From: Anaerolinea sp.
GTDB taxonomy: Bacteria; Chloroflexota; Anaerolineae; JAAEKA01
Reading direction: 5' to 3'
Length of the DNA: 5,739 nt
NCBI GenBank assembly: GCA_014879765.1
Contig: JACSRL010000073.1
Span: forward strand, 1-5,739
Shown: positions 1 through 5,631 of the stretch, piece by piece
Layout: each line of letters starts with the position of its first letter
Numbering within the stretch: the first letter of the stretch is position 1
The notes under the pieces: model-generated
Database searches by the model: none
What the model saw: only the letters and a program-made list of their open reading frames with translations
What the model was told of the DNA's origin: nothing
Position numbers and translations under genes: made by a program

Positions 1-759
1 TCAAACCCCGCGCCGGCCGCCGGCAAGTCAACCAAGGCCGGCGCCCAGAGCAAAGCCGCCCCGCCGCGCGCCAAGGGCCGCCAGCCTGACCGCGGGCTGG
101 AGCGGCGGGTGATTTTGCTGGGGCTGCTGTTGCTGGCTGCCATAGCCGCGGTGGCCTGGGCCGGCGGAGACAGCGGCCCGGCCGCGCTCTGGCTGTCGGA
201 CATGGACAACCGGCCGGCCGACCGGGCTGCGCTGGCCGGCAAGCGCATCGGCCTCATCGCCGGCCACAGCGGCTTCGATTCGGGCGCGATCTGCGACGAC
301 GGGCGGCAGGAGGTGGAGACCGTCGCGGCCATCGCCCGGCAGGTGGAACGGCGCCTACGCCGCGCCGGCGCCCAGGTGGAAGTGCTGAACGAATATGATC
401 CCCGGCTGAACGGCTACCTGGCCGACGCGGTGGTGTCGCTGCACGCCGATTCGTGCATCGAGCGCAGCGGCTTCAAAGTGGCGCGCTGGCAGGAGAGCGC
501 CATGCCCGAGGTGGAGGATCGCCTGGTGCGCTGCCTGAGCGACAGCTACGCCGCGGCCACCGGCCTCCCCTTCGACGCCGACACCATCACCGACGACATG
601 ACCCTCTACCACGCCTTCCGCAAGCTGGCCGCGGCCACCCCGGCCGCCATCGTAGAGACCGGCTTTCTGGGCGGCGACTGGGAACTCATCGGCCGCCGTC
701 CCAACGTCGCCGCCGACGGGGTGGTGGATGGGCTGGTATGTTTTTTTGCAGCGCCCTGA
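1..759 (+). CDS. N-acetylmuramoyl-L-alanine amidase (amidase_3 family), membrane-anchored, 5' end missing
   Basis: Predicted zinc amidase that cuts the bond between N-acetylmuramic acid and the stem-peptide L-alanine in peptidoglycan. The frame is open to base 1, so the true start lies outside the window; the GTG at 109 is only an internal candidate. The visible N-terminus is rich in Lys, Arg, Pro and Ala, like a cytoplasmic tail. It is followed by a hydrophobic segment (about residues 2-18, counting the GTG at 109 as 1), which suggests a single membrane anchor with the enzyme outside. The catalytic domain spans about residues 46-213. Its zinc/catalytic residues match the family pattern: H53 in AGHSGFDSGA, E68 in DGRQE, H112 in SLHAD (family usually SIHAN) and E183 in VETGFL. 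The gene ends at TGA 757-759. The next gene is on the same strand but has its own promoter-like site. Family assignment is strong; physiological role (cell separation, wall turnover) is inference. Confidence 0.88.
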   Translation, partial: SNPAPAAGKSTKAGAQSKAAPPRAKGRQPDRGLERRVILLGLLLLAAIAAVAWAGGDSGPAALWLSDMDNRPADRAALAGKRIGLIAGHSGFDSGAICDDGRQEVETVAAIARQVERRLRRAGAQVEVLNEYDPRLNGYLADAVVSLHADSCIERSGFKVARWQESAMPEVEDRLVRCLSDSYAAATGLPFDADTITDDMTLYHAFRKLAAATPAAIVETGFLGGDWELIGRRPNVAADGVVDGLVCFFAAP

Positions 760-786
760 AACAGATTTTCTAATGCTTGCCATGAA

Positions 787-795
787 TGCTATAAT
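787..795 (+). promoter_or_regulatory. Extended -10 promoter box for the HNH-family gene
   Basis: The bases read TGCTATAAT, an exact match to the extended -10 consensus TGnTATAAT. It lies in an AT-richer gap between the amidase stop (759) and the ATG at 868. No good -35 hexamer sits 16-18 bases upstream (TTTCTA is the best there), which is tolerated by extended -10 promoters. Transcription would start near 802 and give a leader of about 65 bases. AATGCT occurs three times here (772-777, 785-790, 793-798), which may be chance. The match is seen directly; promoter activity is inferred. Confidence 0.5.
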
Positions 796-858
796 GCTGA
801 AGCCGTAATCATCAACACAGGAGACCAGTTCCAAGAGGTGAATGATCTCTTTCCAGTG

Positions 859-864
859 AGGTGA
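859..864 (+). promoter_or_regulatory. Ribosome binding site of the HNH-family gene
   Basis: AGGTGA lies 3 bases before ATG 868 and 12 bases before a second in-frame ATG at 877. An in-frame TGA at 862-864 excludes any start further upstream. The spacing is short for 868 and long for 877, so the sequence does not settle the start; the second ATG would begin the protein at MSKAELF. Confidence 0.45.
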
Positions 865-867
865 GCC

Positions 868-1308
868 ATGCCGGGAATGAGCAAGGCGGAACTTTTCGAG
901 GTCGTCGTCAATGCGGTGGGTGAGAGCGGATGGAACGTTTTGTACATCGCTCCTCCCTCGACGCATCCCTTCCACATGCAGATCTACCGGGAGGAAGAAG
1001 GGTATCGCCTGCGGATCTACATCTGGACGCTGACCCATGAACGAAGCACCGATGAAACACACAATGGCCTGGCTTTGTGTACCCTGCATCACCGGGCATA
1101 CGATCAAGCTCTCATCACGATGGACGAGGACTACGCGGTGGTGTTTAACGAGGCCCAGGCCGTGGAACTTGGCCGCTTGGGGCTTGCTGCCGGCGTCGAA
1201 AAGTTCAAGGAGAACCTGCGTTCAGAGATTCTCGTCCCAGACGCCCTGTCCGACCGACCGCACGTGGACTACATCCGTCTCGCCAACCGCATCCGCGGCT
1301 GGCCATGA
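868..1308 (+). CDS. HNH endonuclease-family protein, internally shortened (probably catalytically dead)
   Basis: A 146-residue protein that joins the two ends of a known type of putative HNH restriction endonuclease. The N-terminal part (residues 1-57), with the pattern HPF..QIY..........RIYIWTLTH, resembles the N-terminal domain of those enzymes. Residues 60-83, including STDETHNGLALC and LHHRAYDQALI, match the second half of their HNH motif: N66 and H74/H75 are kept. The remainder is the usual C-terminal tail ending in RLANRIRGW. The long middle normally found in such proteins, including the first catalytic histidine and the CxxC zinc cysteines, is absent. The junction falls near codons 56-60 (bases 1033-1047), at LTHERSTDE. 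The frame is unbroken and a promoter and ribosome binding site are present, so it may be expressed, but DNA cleavage is unlikely. It could be a decaying pseudogene after in-frame deletion or a retained small protein. The family reading is from memory of conserved motifs; the deletion is inferred. Confidence 0.7.
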   Translation: MPGMSKAELFEVVVNAVGESGWNVLYIAPPSTHPFHMQIYREEEGYRLRIYIWTLTHERSTDETHNGLALCTLHHRAYDQALITMDEDYAVVFNEAQAVELGRLGLAAGVEKFKENLRSEILVPDALSDRPHVDYIRLANRIRGWP

Positions 1309-1335
1309 CGCCTCACGCCTCACGTTTCACGCCTC
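1308..1335. repeat. Four tandem heptamers ACGYYTC at a convergent gene junction
   Basis: The bases read ACGCCTC, ACGCCTC, ACGTTTC, ACGCCTC without interruption. The array begins at the last base of the HNH-family gene's stop codon and runs into the 3' end of the - strand methyltransferase, encoding its last two residues (Glu-Ala) and stop. Short heptamer arrays of this kind occur between genes in some Chloroflexota and cyanobacteria (recalled, not checked). No hairpin with a U-run terminator is visible here for either convergent gene. Confidence 0.75.
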
Positions 1336-1998
1336 AGGCTTGCGTGCCACAATGTAGAACGCCGACGCGATCAACTCTGCCTGCGGCGTCCCTTCCAGCC
1401 AGGCATCGGCGAACTTGAGCGGGCTGAGCAGCCAGGGGAAGGCGCGCCGTCCCACTTTGAGCAGCGTCCGGTTGCCCAGGGAACAGAACAGCGCCAGATA
1501 TTCGCTGGCCACCCACATCATGGCTGAGCTGGGGCCGACGGCGATGCCCCGCTCCAGCACCTGGTAGCCCGGGGCCAGCTCCGCCATGCCCACGGCGGTG
1601 AAGCGGCGAAAGTCGTTGGGGGAGGCGTGGAAACCCTGGATAAAGGGCGCTTCGTGGTAGACCAGCCCCCCCGGCCGCAGCACGCGGTCGATCTCGGCCA
1701 GGGTCGCGCGCAGGTCAGGCACGTGCTCCAACACCCCTTGGGTGATGACGCCGTCCAGGCAGGCATCCTGCACCGGCAGCCGCTCACCCACCCCCACCAC
1801 CGCCACATGGCTGAACGGCTTGATATCCAGGTTGACGACGCGCCGGCCGAAGTCGGTGCGGCCTGAGCCCAGGTTGAGAATCAGCGCGTCCGGCCCCACC
1901 TGCTCGACGAAACGGGGGATGCGCTGCTGGCTGTGGCCGGTCTTGTAGGCAAAGTCGGGCGGGGTCGTGACGGCCAGTGTTCGTTGAAATAGATTCAT
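1327..1998 (-). CDS. Class I SAM-dependent methyltransferase (Methyltransf_11-like)
   Basis: A 223-residue Rossmann-fold methyltransferase that would transfer a methyl group from S-adenosylmethionine to an unknown acceptor. Motif I is LILNLGSGRTDFG (about residues 39-51), with Asn where Asp or Glu is usual before the glycine loop. The acidic ribose-binding residue is D58 in VVNLDIKPF. Motif II/III follows as DGVITQGVLEHV (82-93) and VLRPGGLVYHEAP (106-118). Residues 123-133 (FHASPNDFRRF) resemble the substrate-side segment seen in many polysaccharide-cluster methyltransferases. Its ATG overlaps the stop of the Wzz-like gene by ATGA, and no Shine-Dalgarno is visible, so translation is probably coupled. 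It is the last gene of the block. A sugar or polymer-end methylation role is inferred from neighbours; the acceptor cannot be read from sequence. Confidence 0.88.
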   Translation of the reverse strand: MNLFQRTLAVTTPPDFAYKTGHSQQRIPRFVEQVGPDALILNLGSGRTDFGRRVVNLDIKPFSHVAVVGVGERLPVQDACLDGVITQGVLEHVPDLRATLAEIDRVLRPGGLVYHEAPFIQGFHASPNDFRRFTAVGMAELAPGYQVLERGIAVGPSSAMMWVASEYLALFCSLGNRTLLKVGRRAFPWLLSPLKFADAWLEGTPQAELIASAFYIVARKPEA

Positions 1999-3251
1999 GG
2001 TCGGGCAGGGGTCGGGCTGACGAACTCCAACAGCATGGCCAGCACCAGGCCGGCCAGCAGGCTGACCACGGCCACCAGCAGCACCAGCCGCAGGGCCGAG
2101 GAGCCGCCCGGCTCGCCGGGCAAAAAGGCCGGATCGACCACCTGCAACGAGCCGACGCTGATGGCCTGCGCTTCCTTCAGCCGCGCCTCGGCCGCCTTGC
2201 TGCGCAGGAAGTCATAGTCCGCCAGGGCCGCATCCAGCGCAGCCTGCAAGGCGTTGTAGTCGCTGCTCAGGCCGATCAACTGGGCCAGGTCGCCGGCGCG
2301 CTGGTTGAGCAGGCTCTCGTTCTGCGTGGCCACGGTGCGCTGGCCGGCCGCCGCGATCTGTTGGGCGCGCGCGGTGCTGCGCTGCTCGGCCGCGGCCTGG
2401 CTCAGCCTGGCGACCAACGCGGCCTGCGCTTCGCGGCTGGCCTGCTGGTCGGCCGTCAGCGTCTCGCCGCCGGCCGACAGCTCGGCCAGCGCCTGTTGCG
2501 CCGCGGCCAGCTCGGCCTCGCTCGCGTCGGCCTGGGTCGCGTATTGTTGGGCCAGCGTTTCCGCCAGGCTGGCCTGGATCTGTGCGGCGTCGCGCGCGGC
2601 ACGGATCGCGCGCACGTTGTCCTGCACCGCGTTGATCTCGCGCGGCAGGTCGCCCACGTTGTGCTCCAACTGGAACTGGAGCAGCGCATCCTGGGCCTGG
2701 CGCAGCCGCTGGCCCTGGGTGGCCAGCTCGGCGCTGACAAACTGGCCGGAGACGCTGGCCGGGCGGGCGCGAATCTCGTTGTAGTAGGCCAGCGCGTTCT
2801 CCACATGCCGGTTGAGCACGTCCATGGCCTCCTGGGGGGTGGCCGCGTCGTAGGTGACGGTGACGAAATCGCCGGCCGCGCTGGTGCTCAGGTTGCCCAG
2901 CAGTTGGTTGGCGCTGATCTCCAGATCCAGATCGCGGATGGTGCGCCAGGCGATCAGCGAGTTTTGCAGGGTCTCGTTGAAGTTGAACTGGGTCAGCGCG
3001 ATCTGCTCGCTCACGCCGCCGCTGGAGCGCCGGGTGTACAGCGCCACCTCCTGATCATCCAGCGCCAGCGCCTGCAGGCGCAGCGATGAACGGTAGGCAG
3101 GCGGCGCGCTCAGCGTCACCACCAGGGTGACGGCCACCGCGCCCACCATCAGCGCGACGATCAGCCACCAGCGCCGGCGCAGAATAGCCCAGATCGACGG
3201 GCCAGCCGGCCGGCCAGGCGCGGAGTCAATACTCTCAGTTGCCTCTTGCAT
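1995..3251 (-). CDS. Wzz-like polysaccharide chain-length determinant / copolymerase (PCP family)
   Basis: A 418-residue inner-membrane protein with the architecture of polysaccharide copolymerases, which control chain length or couple polymerisation to export in Wzx/Wzy systems. A short cytoplasmic N-terminus with basic RRR at 25-27 leads into membrane segment 1 (about 28-48). The Wzz-type region follows (about 50-165: YRSSLRLQ, then FNFNETLQNSLIAWRTI and DFVTVTYDAATPQEAMDVLN). Residues 170-365 are very rich in Ala, Gln, Glu and Leu and are predicted as a long coiled coil. The chain ends with VVDPAFLPGEPGG, the proline-containing stretch typical before membrane segment 2 (about 388-410), and only eight further residues. 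There is no Walker motif, so no fused BY-type tyrosine kinase. The start ATG has GAGGA four bases upstream. The stop overlaps the following methyltransferase start. Family assignment is firm; which polymer it serves is unknown. Confidence 0.87.
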   Translation of the reverse strand: MQEATESIDSAPGRPAGPSIWAILRRRWWLIVALMVGAVAVTLVVTLSAPPAYRSSLRLQALALDDQEVALYTRRSSGGVSEQIALTQFNFNETLQNSLIAWRTIRDLDLEISANQLLGNLSTSAAGDFVTVTYDAATPQEAMDVLNRHVENALAYYNEIRARPASVSGQFVSAELATQGQRLRQAQDALLQFQLEHNVGDLPREINAVQDNVRAIRAARDAAQIQASLAETLAQQYATQADASEAELAAAQQALAELSAGGETLTADQQASREAQAALVARLSQAAAEQRSTARAQQIAAAGQRTVATQNESLLNQRAGDLAQLIGLSSDYNALQAALDAALADYDFLRSKAAEARLKEAQAISVGSLQVVDPAFLPGEPGGSSALRLVLLVAVVSLLAGLVLAMLLEFVSPTPARP

Positions 3252-3255
3252 AACA

Positions 3256-3260
3256 TCCTC
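3256..3260 (-). promoter_or_regulatory. Ribosome binding site of the Wzz-like gene
   Basis: Read on the - strand, GAGGA lies four bases before the ATG at 3251-3249. It supports this start and shows that the gene, unlike the last one in the block, has its own ribosome entry site. An ATG that overlaps the site (starting at 3262) is out of frame. Confidence 0.6.
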
Positions 3261-3269
3261 ATGTTTTTG

Positions 3270-3328
3270 GGAACTCAGGGGAACTGGGGGAGCTTCATCT
3301 CCACCATTCAGAAGTTCCTTCGAGTTCC
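3270..3328 (-). repeat. Imperfect inverted repeat in the flippase-Wzz gap
   Basis: Arm 3270-3285 (GGAACTCAGGGGAACT) and arm 3313-3328 (AGTTCCTTCGAGTTCC) are complementary at 13 of 16 positions, as blocks of 7 and 6 bp around three central mismatches. The 27-base loop contains a nested 4-bp stem (3289-3292 with 3299-3302). Each arm also carries two direct copies of GGAACT or AGTTCC. It starts two bases after the flippase stop and ends 10 bases before the Wzz ribosome binding site. No U-run follows on the transcribed strand, so it does not look like an intrinsic terminator; an mRNA processing or differential-expression role is possible. Confidence 0.55.
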
Positions 3329-3329
3329 T

Positions 3330-4793
3330 CTATCCGCGCCGCACCCGCTGCCGCAGACTGATCAGGGCGCGGTTGAACTCTGGGCGCAATTCATCGTCGC
3401 GCCACCAGGTGAACAAACCATAGACGAGCACCAGCACCGCGCCGCCGGCCAGCAGCGCGGCCACGTCCCACACGCCCAGCGCCAGCAGGCCGGCATTGAC
3501 CAGGTAGCCCAGCCCGCCGGCCACCAGCGCATAGACCAACATCGGCCCCAGGATGCGGGCGTAGGTGACCATGCGCGCGTCCAGAATCTTGTCCACCAGA
3601 TAAGCGGCGATGATGAAATCGACCGCAGCCACGCCGGCCGACAACAGCGAGACGCCCACCAGGCCGCCGCGGCTGATGAAGGGATAGAGCAGCAGGGCCA
3701 TGGTGATCAGCCGCCAGACTGCGATGCCGGTCAGCCATTGCGGCTTGCCGCCGGCCTGGAAGATGACGCCCATGTTGGCGGCCACCGAGCGGATCACGCC
3801 ATACACGGCTAAGATCTGCATCGGCACGATGGCCGGCGCCCAGCTTTCGTTGAGCACGGCATAGACAAAATCATGGGCAAAGATCACCGTAGCGACGCCG
3901 ATGGGCATGGCCAGCGCGCCGACGAAGCGCACCTGGCGGAAAAAGGCGCTGCGCAGTCGCTCCTGATCAGCCTGCAAGATGCTGTAGGCCGGAAAGGTCA
4001 CCCGGTTGACCACCCGGGTGATGTTGGTGGCTGGCGTGTTGGAGATCTTGTAGGCCAGCCCATACTGCCCCAGCGCGGCCTGGCCCAACATGCGCCCGAC
4101 GAACATGTCGTCGATGTTGGTGATGCCAAAGATCAACACCTGGCTGACCGCGATGTGCTTGCCATAGCCGAACAGCTCATGGAAAATCGAACGCACGAAC
4201 TGCAAGCGGGGCCGCCAGGGCGAGATGGCATAGACCAGGAGGGTGACCAGCAGCGCCGAGATCAGCTCGCCGGCCACCAGCGCCCAGACGCGCCAGCCGA
4301 CCCAGGCCAGCAGCAGCGCGGCCAGGTTGCCGATCAGGCTGGCGGTCAGCTCCGGCAGCACCTTCTTGCGAAAATCCAGCTCCTTGGTCAGCAGGGTGTA
4401 GGGCACCCGGCTGAAGCTGTTGATCACCATGGTCAGGGCCAGCACCCGCAGCACCGGCATGGACTCCGGGCTGTGGAAGAACTGGGCCACCAGCGGCGCC
4501 GACACGAAAGCCACCAGGTAGAGCAGCGCGCTGCTGGCCAGAATCGTCCAGTGCGCGGTGTTGGCCGCGGCCTCCACATCCTTCTGGCGATAGATCAATG
4601 CCGAGCTGAAGCCCAGCTCCTGAAAGAAAACCAGCGACTGGATGGCCAGGTTGGCGATGGCCAGCAGGCCGAAGTACTCCGGCGTCAGCAGGCGGGCCAG
4701 CAACAGGCTGACCAGAAAGCTCAGTCCCTGGCCGACCAGGGCTGCGCCGCCCTCCCAGAACAGGCCGCGCGAGACGCGCGCGCGCAAGGTCAT
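3330..4793 (-). CDS. Polysaccharide flippase, WzxC-like (MOP superfamily)
   Basis: A 487-residue multi-spanning membrane protein, the usual size for Wzx/WzxC-type translocases that flip lipid-linked saccharide repeat units from the cytoplasmic to the outer face of the inner membrane. The start LRARVSRGLFWEGG, followed by LARLLTPEYFGLLAIA (about 32-47), ELGFSSALIYR (59-69), and PVLRVLALTMVINSFSRVPYTLL with KELDF (113-141), follows the family pattern. The conserved middle is FGYGKHIAVSQVL (208-220), NIDDMFVGRMLG (226-237) and ALGQYGLAYK (240-249). It then has RVTFPAYS (264-271). About twelve to fourteen hydrophobic segments are visible, with a short basic C-terminal tail. Its ATG overlaps the stop of the upstream methyltransferase by ATGA, with AAGG about nine bases before the start. 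The 78-base gap to the Wzz-like gene holds an inverted repeat. Substrate unknown; a teichuronic- or colanic-acid-like exporter is the nearest alternative name. Confidence 0.9.
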   Translation of the reverse strand: MTLRARVSRGLFWEGGAALVGQGLSFLVSLLLARLLTPEYFGLLAIANLAIQSLVFFQELGFSSALIYRQKDVEAAANTAHWTILASSALLYLVAFVSAPLVAQFFHSPESMPVLRVLALTMVINSFSRVPYTLLTKELDFRKKVLPELTASLIGNLAALLLAWVGWRVWALVAGELISALLVTLLVYAISPWRPRLQFVRSIFHELFGYGKHIAVSQVLIFGITNIDDMFVGRMLGQAALGQYGLAYKISNTPATNITRVVNRVTFPAYSILQADQERLRSAFFRQVRFVGALAMPIGVATVIFAHDFVYAVLNESWAPAIVPMQILAVYGVIRSVAANMGVIFQAGGKPQWLTGIAVWRLITMALLLYPFISRGGLVGVSLLSAGVAAVDFIIAAYLVDKILDARMVTYARILGPMLVYALVAGGLGYLVNAGLLALGVWDVAALLAGGAVLVLVYGLFTWWRDDELRPEFNRALISLRQRVRRG

Positions 4794-5488
4794 GGCAGCG
4801 CCTTGCGAGCCAACAGCACCAAATCACGCCCAAAGAGGGTTGGCCGCAGGCGGGTCAGCGTCTCATAGCCGCGCGCGGCCAGGCCGCTGCTGCGCAACAG
4901 GTCAGGGTACAGCCCCCGCACCCACAGGCTGGCGCTGCCGCTGACCTGCTCGATCGCCAGGCCGCGGCCGTGCAGCAGCCGGCGCAGGTCAGGCAGCGCA
5001 AAAAAGCGCAGGTGCAGCCAGTCGGTGGGGGTGTGTTCCACGTAGGGAAAATGGCCGCGCAACAACCACCAGCGCACCCGCCAATGGGCCGCGTTGGGCA
5101 CGCACAGCACCAGCCGCCCGCCCGGCCGCAGCACACGGGCGCACTCGTCCAGGTAGCGCGCATAGTCGACCCGATGCTCGATCTGCGAATCGCTGACCAC
5201 CACGTCGAAGCTGGCGCCGGCGAAGGGCAGCGGCTGGCGGTCCAGGTTGACCTGGGTGGCGTCGACGCCGCGGCTCTGGGCCCGGCGCACCGCCTCGGCC
5301 GACAGGTCAGTGCCCACCACCTGCGCGCCCAGTTGGCTCAGCCGCTCGGCCAGCACGCCGGGACCGCAATCGACCTGCAAGACGCGGTCGCCCGGCCGGA
5401 TATGACGGGTCAGCAAGCTCTGGCGGCGGTGATCAAAGCGGTCGCCCTGCTGCTGCCAGTAGCTGTCATAGAAGGCTTCAAAGTCCAA
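4790..5488 (-). CDS. Class I SAM-dependent methyltransferase, first gene of the polysaccharide block
   Basis: A 232-residue methyltransferase using S-adenosylmethionine. After an N-terminal FYDSYWQQQGDRFDHRR segment, motif I reads RVLQVDCGPGVLAERL (35-50). Most relatives have D/E-V-G-C-G-x-G here, so both the first acidic residue (Gln38) and the first glycine (Asp40) are replaced. D61 in VVGTDLS is the ribose-binding acid, followed by LPFAGASFDVVVSDSQIEH (87-105) and VLRPGGRLVLCVPN (119-132). A tail with HTPTDWLHLRFF (152-163) is typical of methyltransferases in polysaccharide gene clusters. The start is TTG (5488-5486): an in-frame stop lies three codons upstream and AGGA is nine bases before it. 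An ATG at 5498 is out of frame and stops after six codons. The frame overlaps the flippase start by ATGA. Acceptor unknown; sugar O-methylation is inferred from context. Confidence 0.87.
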   Translation of the reverse strand: MDFEAFYDSYWQQQGDRFDHRRQSLLTRHIRPGDRVLQVDCGPGVLAERLSQLGAQVVGTDLSAEAVRRAQSRGVDATQVNLDRQPLPFAGASFDVVVSDSQIEHRVDYARYLDECARVLRPGGRLVLCVPNAAHWRVRWWLLRGHFPYVEHTPTDWLHLRFFALPDLRRLLHGRGLAIEQVSGSASLWVRGLYPDLLRSSGLAARGYETLTRLRPTLFGRDLVLLARKALP

Positions 5489-5497
5489 CGGTCGTCA

Positions 5498-5501
5498 TCC
5501 T
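5498..5501 (-). promoter_or_regulatory. Ribosome binding site supporting the TTG start
   Basis: Read on the - strand, AGGA lies nine bases before the TTG at 5488. It decides for the TTG over the overlapping out-of-frame ATG at 5498. The site sits between the start codon and the first hairpin of the repeat array, only seven bases from that hairpin. Confidence 0.5.
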
Positions 5502-5507
5502 GAAAAG

Positions 5508-5618
5508 GCCAGGGATTGGAAATCCCTGGCTGAACCTACAAAGCGCCAGGGATTGGAAATCCCTGGCTGAACCCACAAAGCGCCAGGGATTGGAAATCCC
5601 TGGCTGAACCCACAAAGC
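5508..5618. repeat. Three tandem 37-base hairpin units
   Basis: Three head-to-tail copies at 5508-5544, 5545-5581 and 5582-5618 differ at one base only (CCTACA in the first, CCCACA in the others). Each unit opens with a perfect hairpin: arm GCCAGGGATT, loop GGA, arm AATCCCTGGC. A 14-base linker TGAACCCACAAAGC completes it. There are no spacers, so this is not a CRISPR array. On the operon's transcribed strand the loops read TCC, and the array ends seven bases before the ribosome binding site. This resembles REP-like short intergenic repeats; function is unknown. Confidence 0.9.
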
Positions 5619-5631
5619 GCCCTCAGGCGCT
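5616..5631. repeat. 6-bp hairpin with CTCA loop at the repeat junction
   Basis: Arms AGCGCC and GGCGCT enclose the loop CTCA. It is formed where the third 37-base unit meets the following repeat. Its loop is the reverse complement of the TGAG loop in the 40-base repeats, and its stem has the same outer AG/CT pairs, so it looks like a stem variant of the same hairpin type in the opposite orientation. Confidence 0.5.

Noticed and set aside
709..747. Intrinsic terminator at the amidase 3' end (small CGTCG/CGACG hairpin and a run of seven T)
   Set aside because: The stem is only 5 bp, about 20 bases separate it from the T run, and both lie inside the coding frame.
777..795. TTGCCA as a -35 box for TATAAT
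   Set aside because: Only seven bases separate TTGCCA (777-782) from TATAAT (790-795), far short of the usual 16-18; the extended -10 explains the promoter better.
355..1107. 250-residue - strand open frame across the amidase and HNH-family gene
   Set aside because: It is antisense to two recognisable genes and crosses their intergenic promoter; the product has low-complexity Gly/Val/Ala-rich stretches.
1977..3089. 370-residue + strand open frame opposite the Wzz-like gene
   Set aside because: It lies antisense to a well-recognised gene, its product is Gln/Gly/Arg/Leu-rich low-complexity sequence with no family motif, and GC-rich genes commonly leave long antisense frames open.
4011..4020. 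Perfect palindrome CACCCGGGTG within the flippase gene
   Set aside because: It lies inside conserved coding sequence and a 10-base palindrome is expected by chance in GC-rich DNA.
3873..4868. 331-residue + strand open frame opposite the flippase
   Set aside because: It is antisense to a clear WzxC-like gene and gives a Gln/Asp/His-rich product with no domain, as expected of a shadow frame.
5508..5618. Possible CRISPR array
   Set aside because: The three 37-base units are joined directly with no variable spacers, and no cas gene is present.
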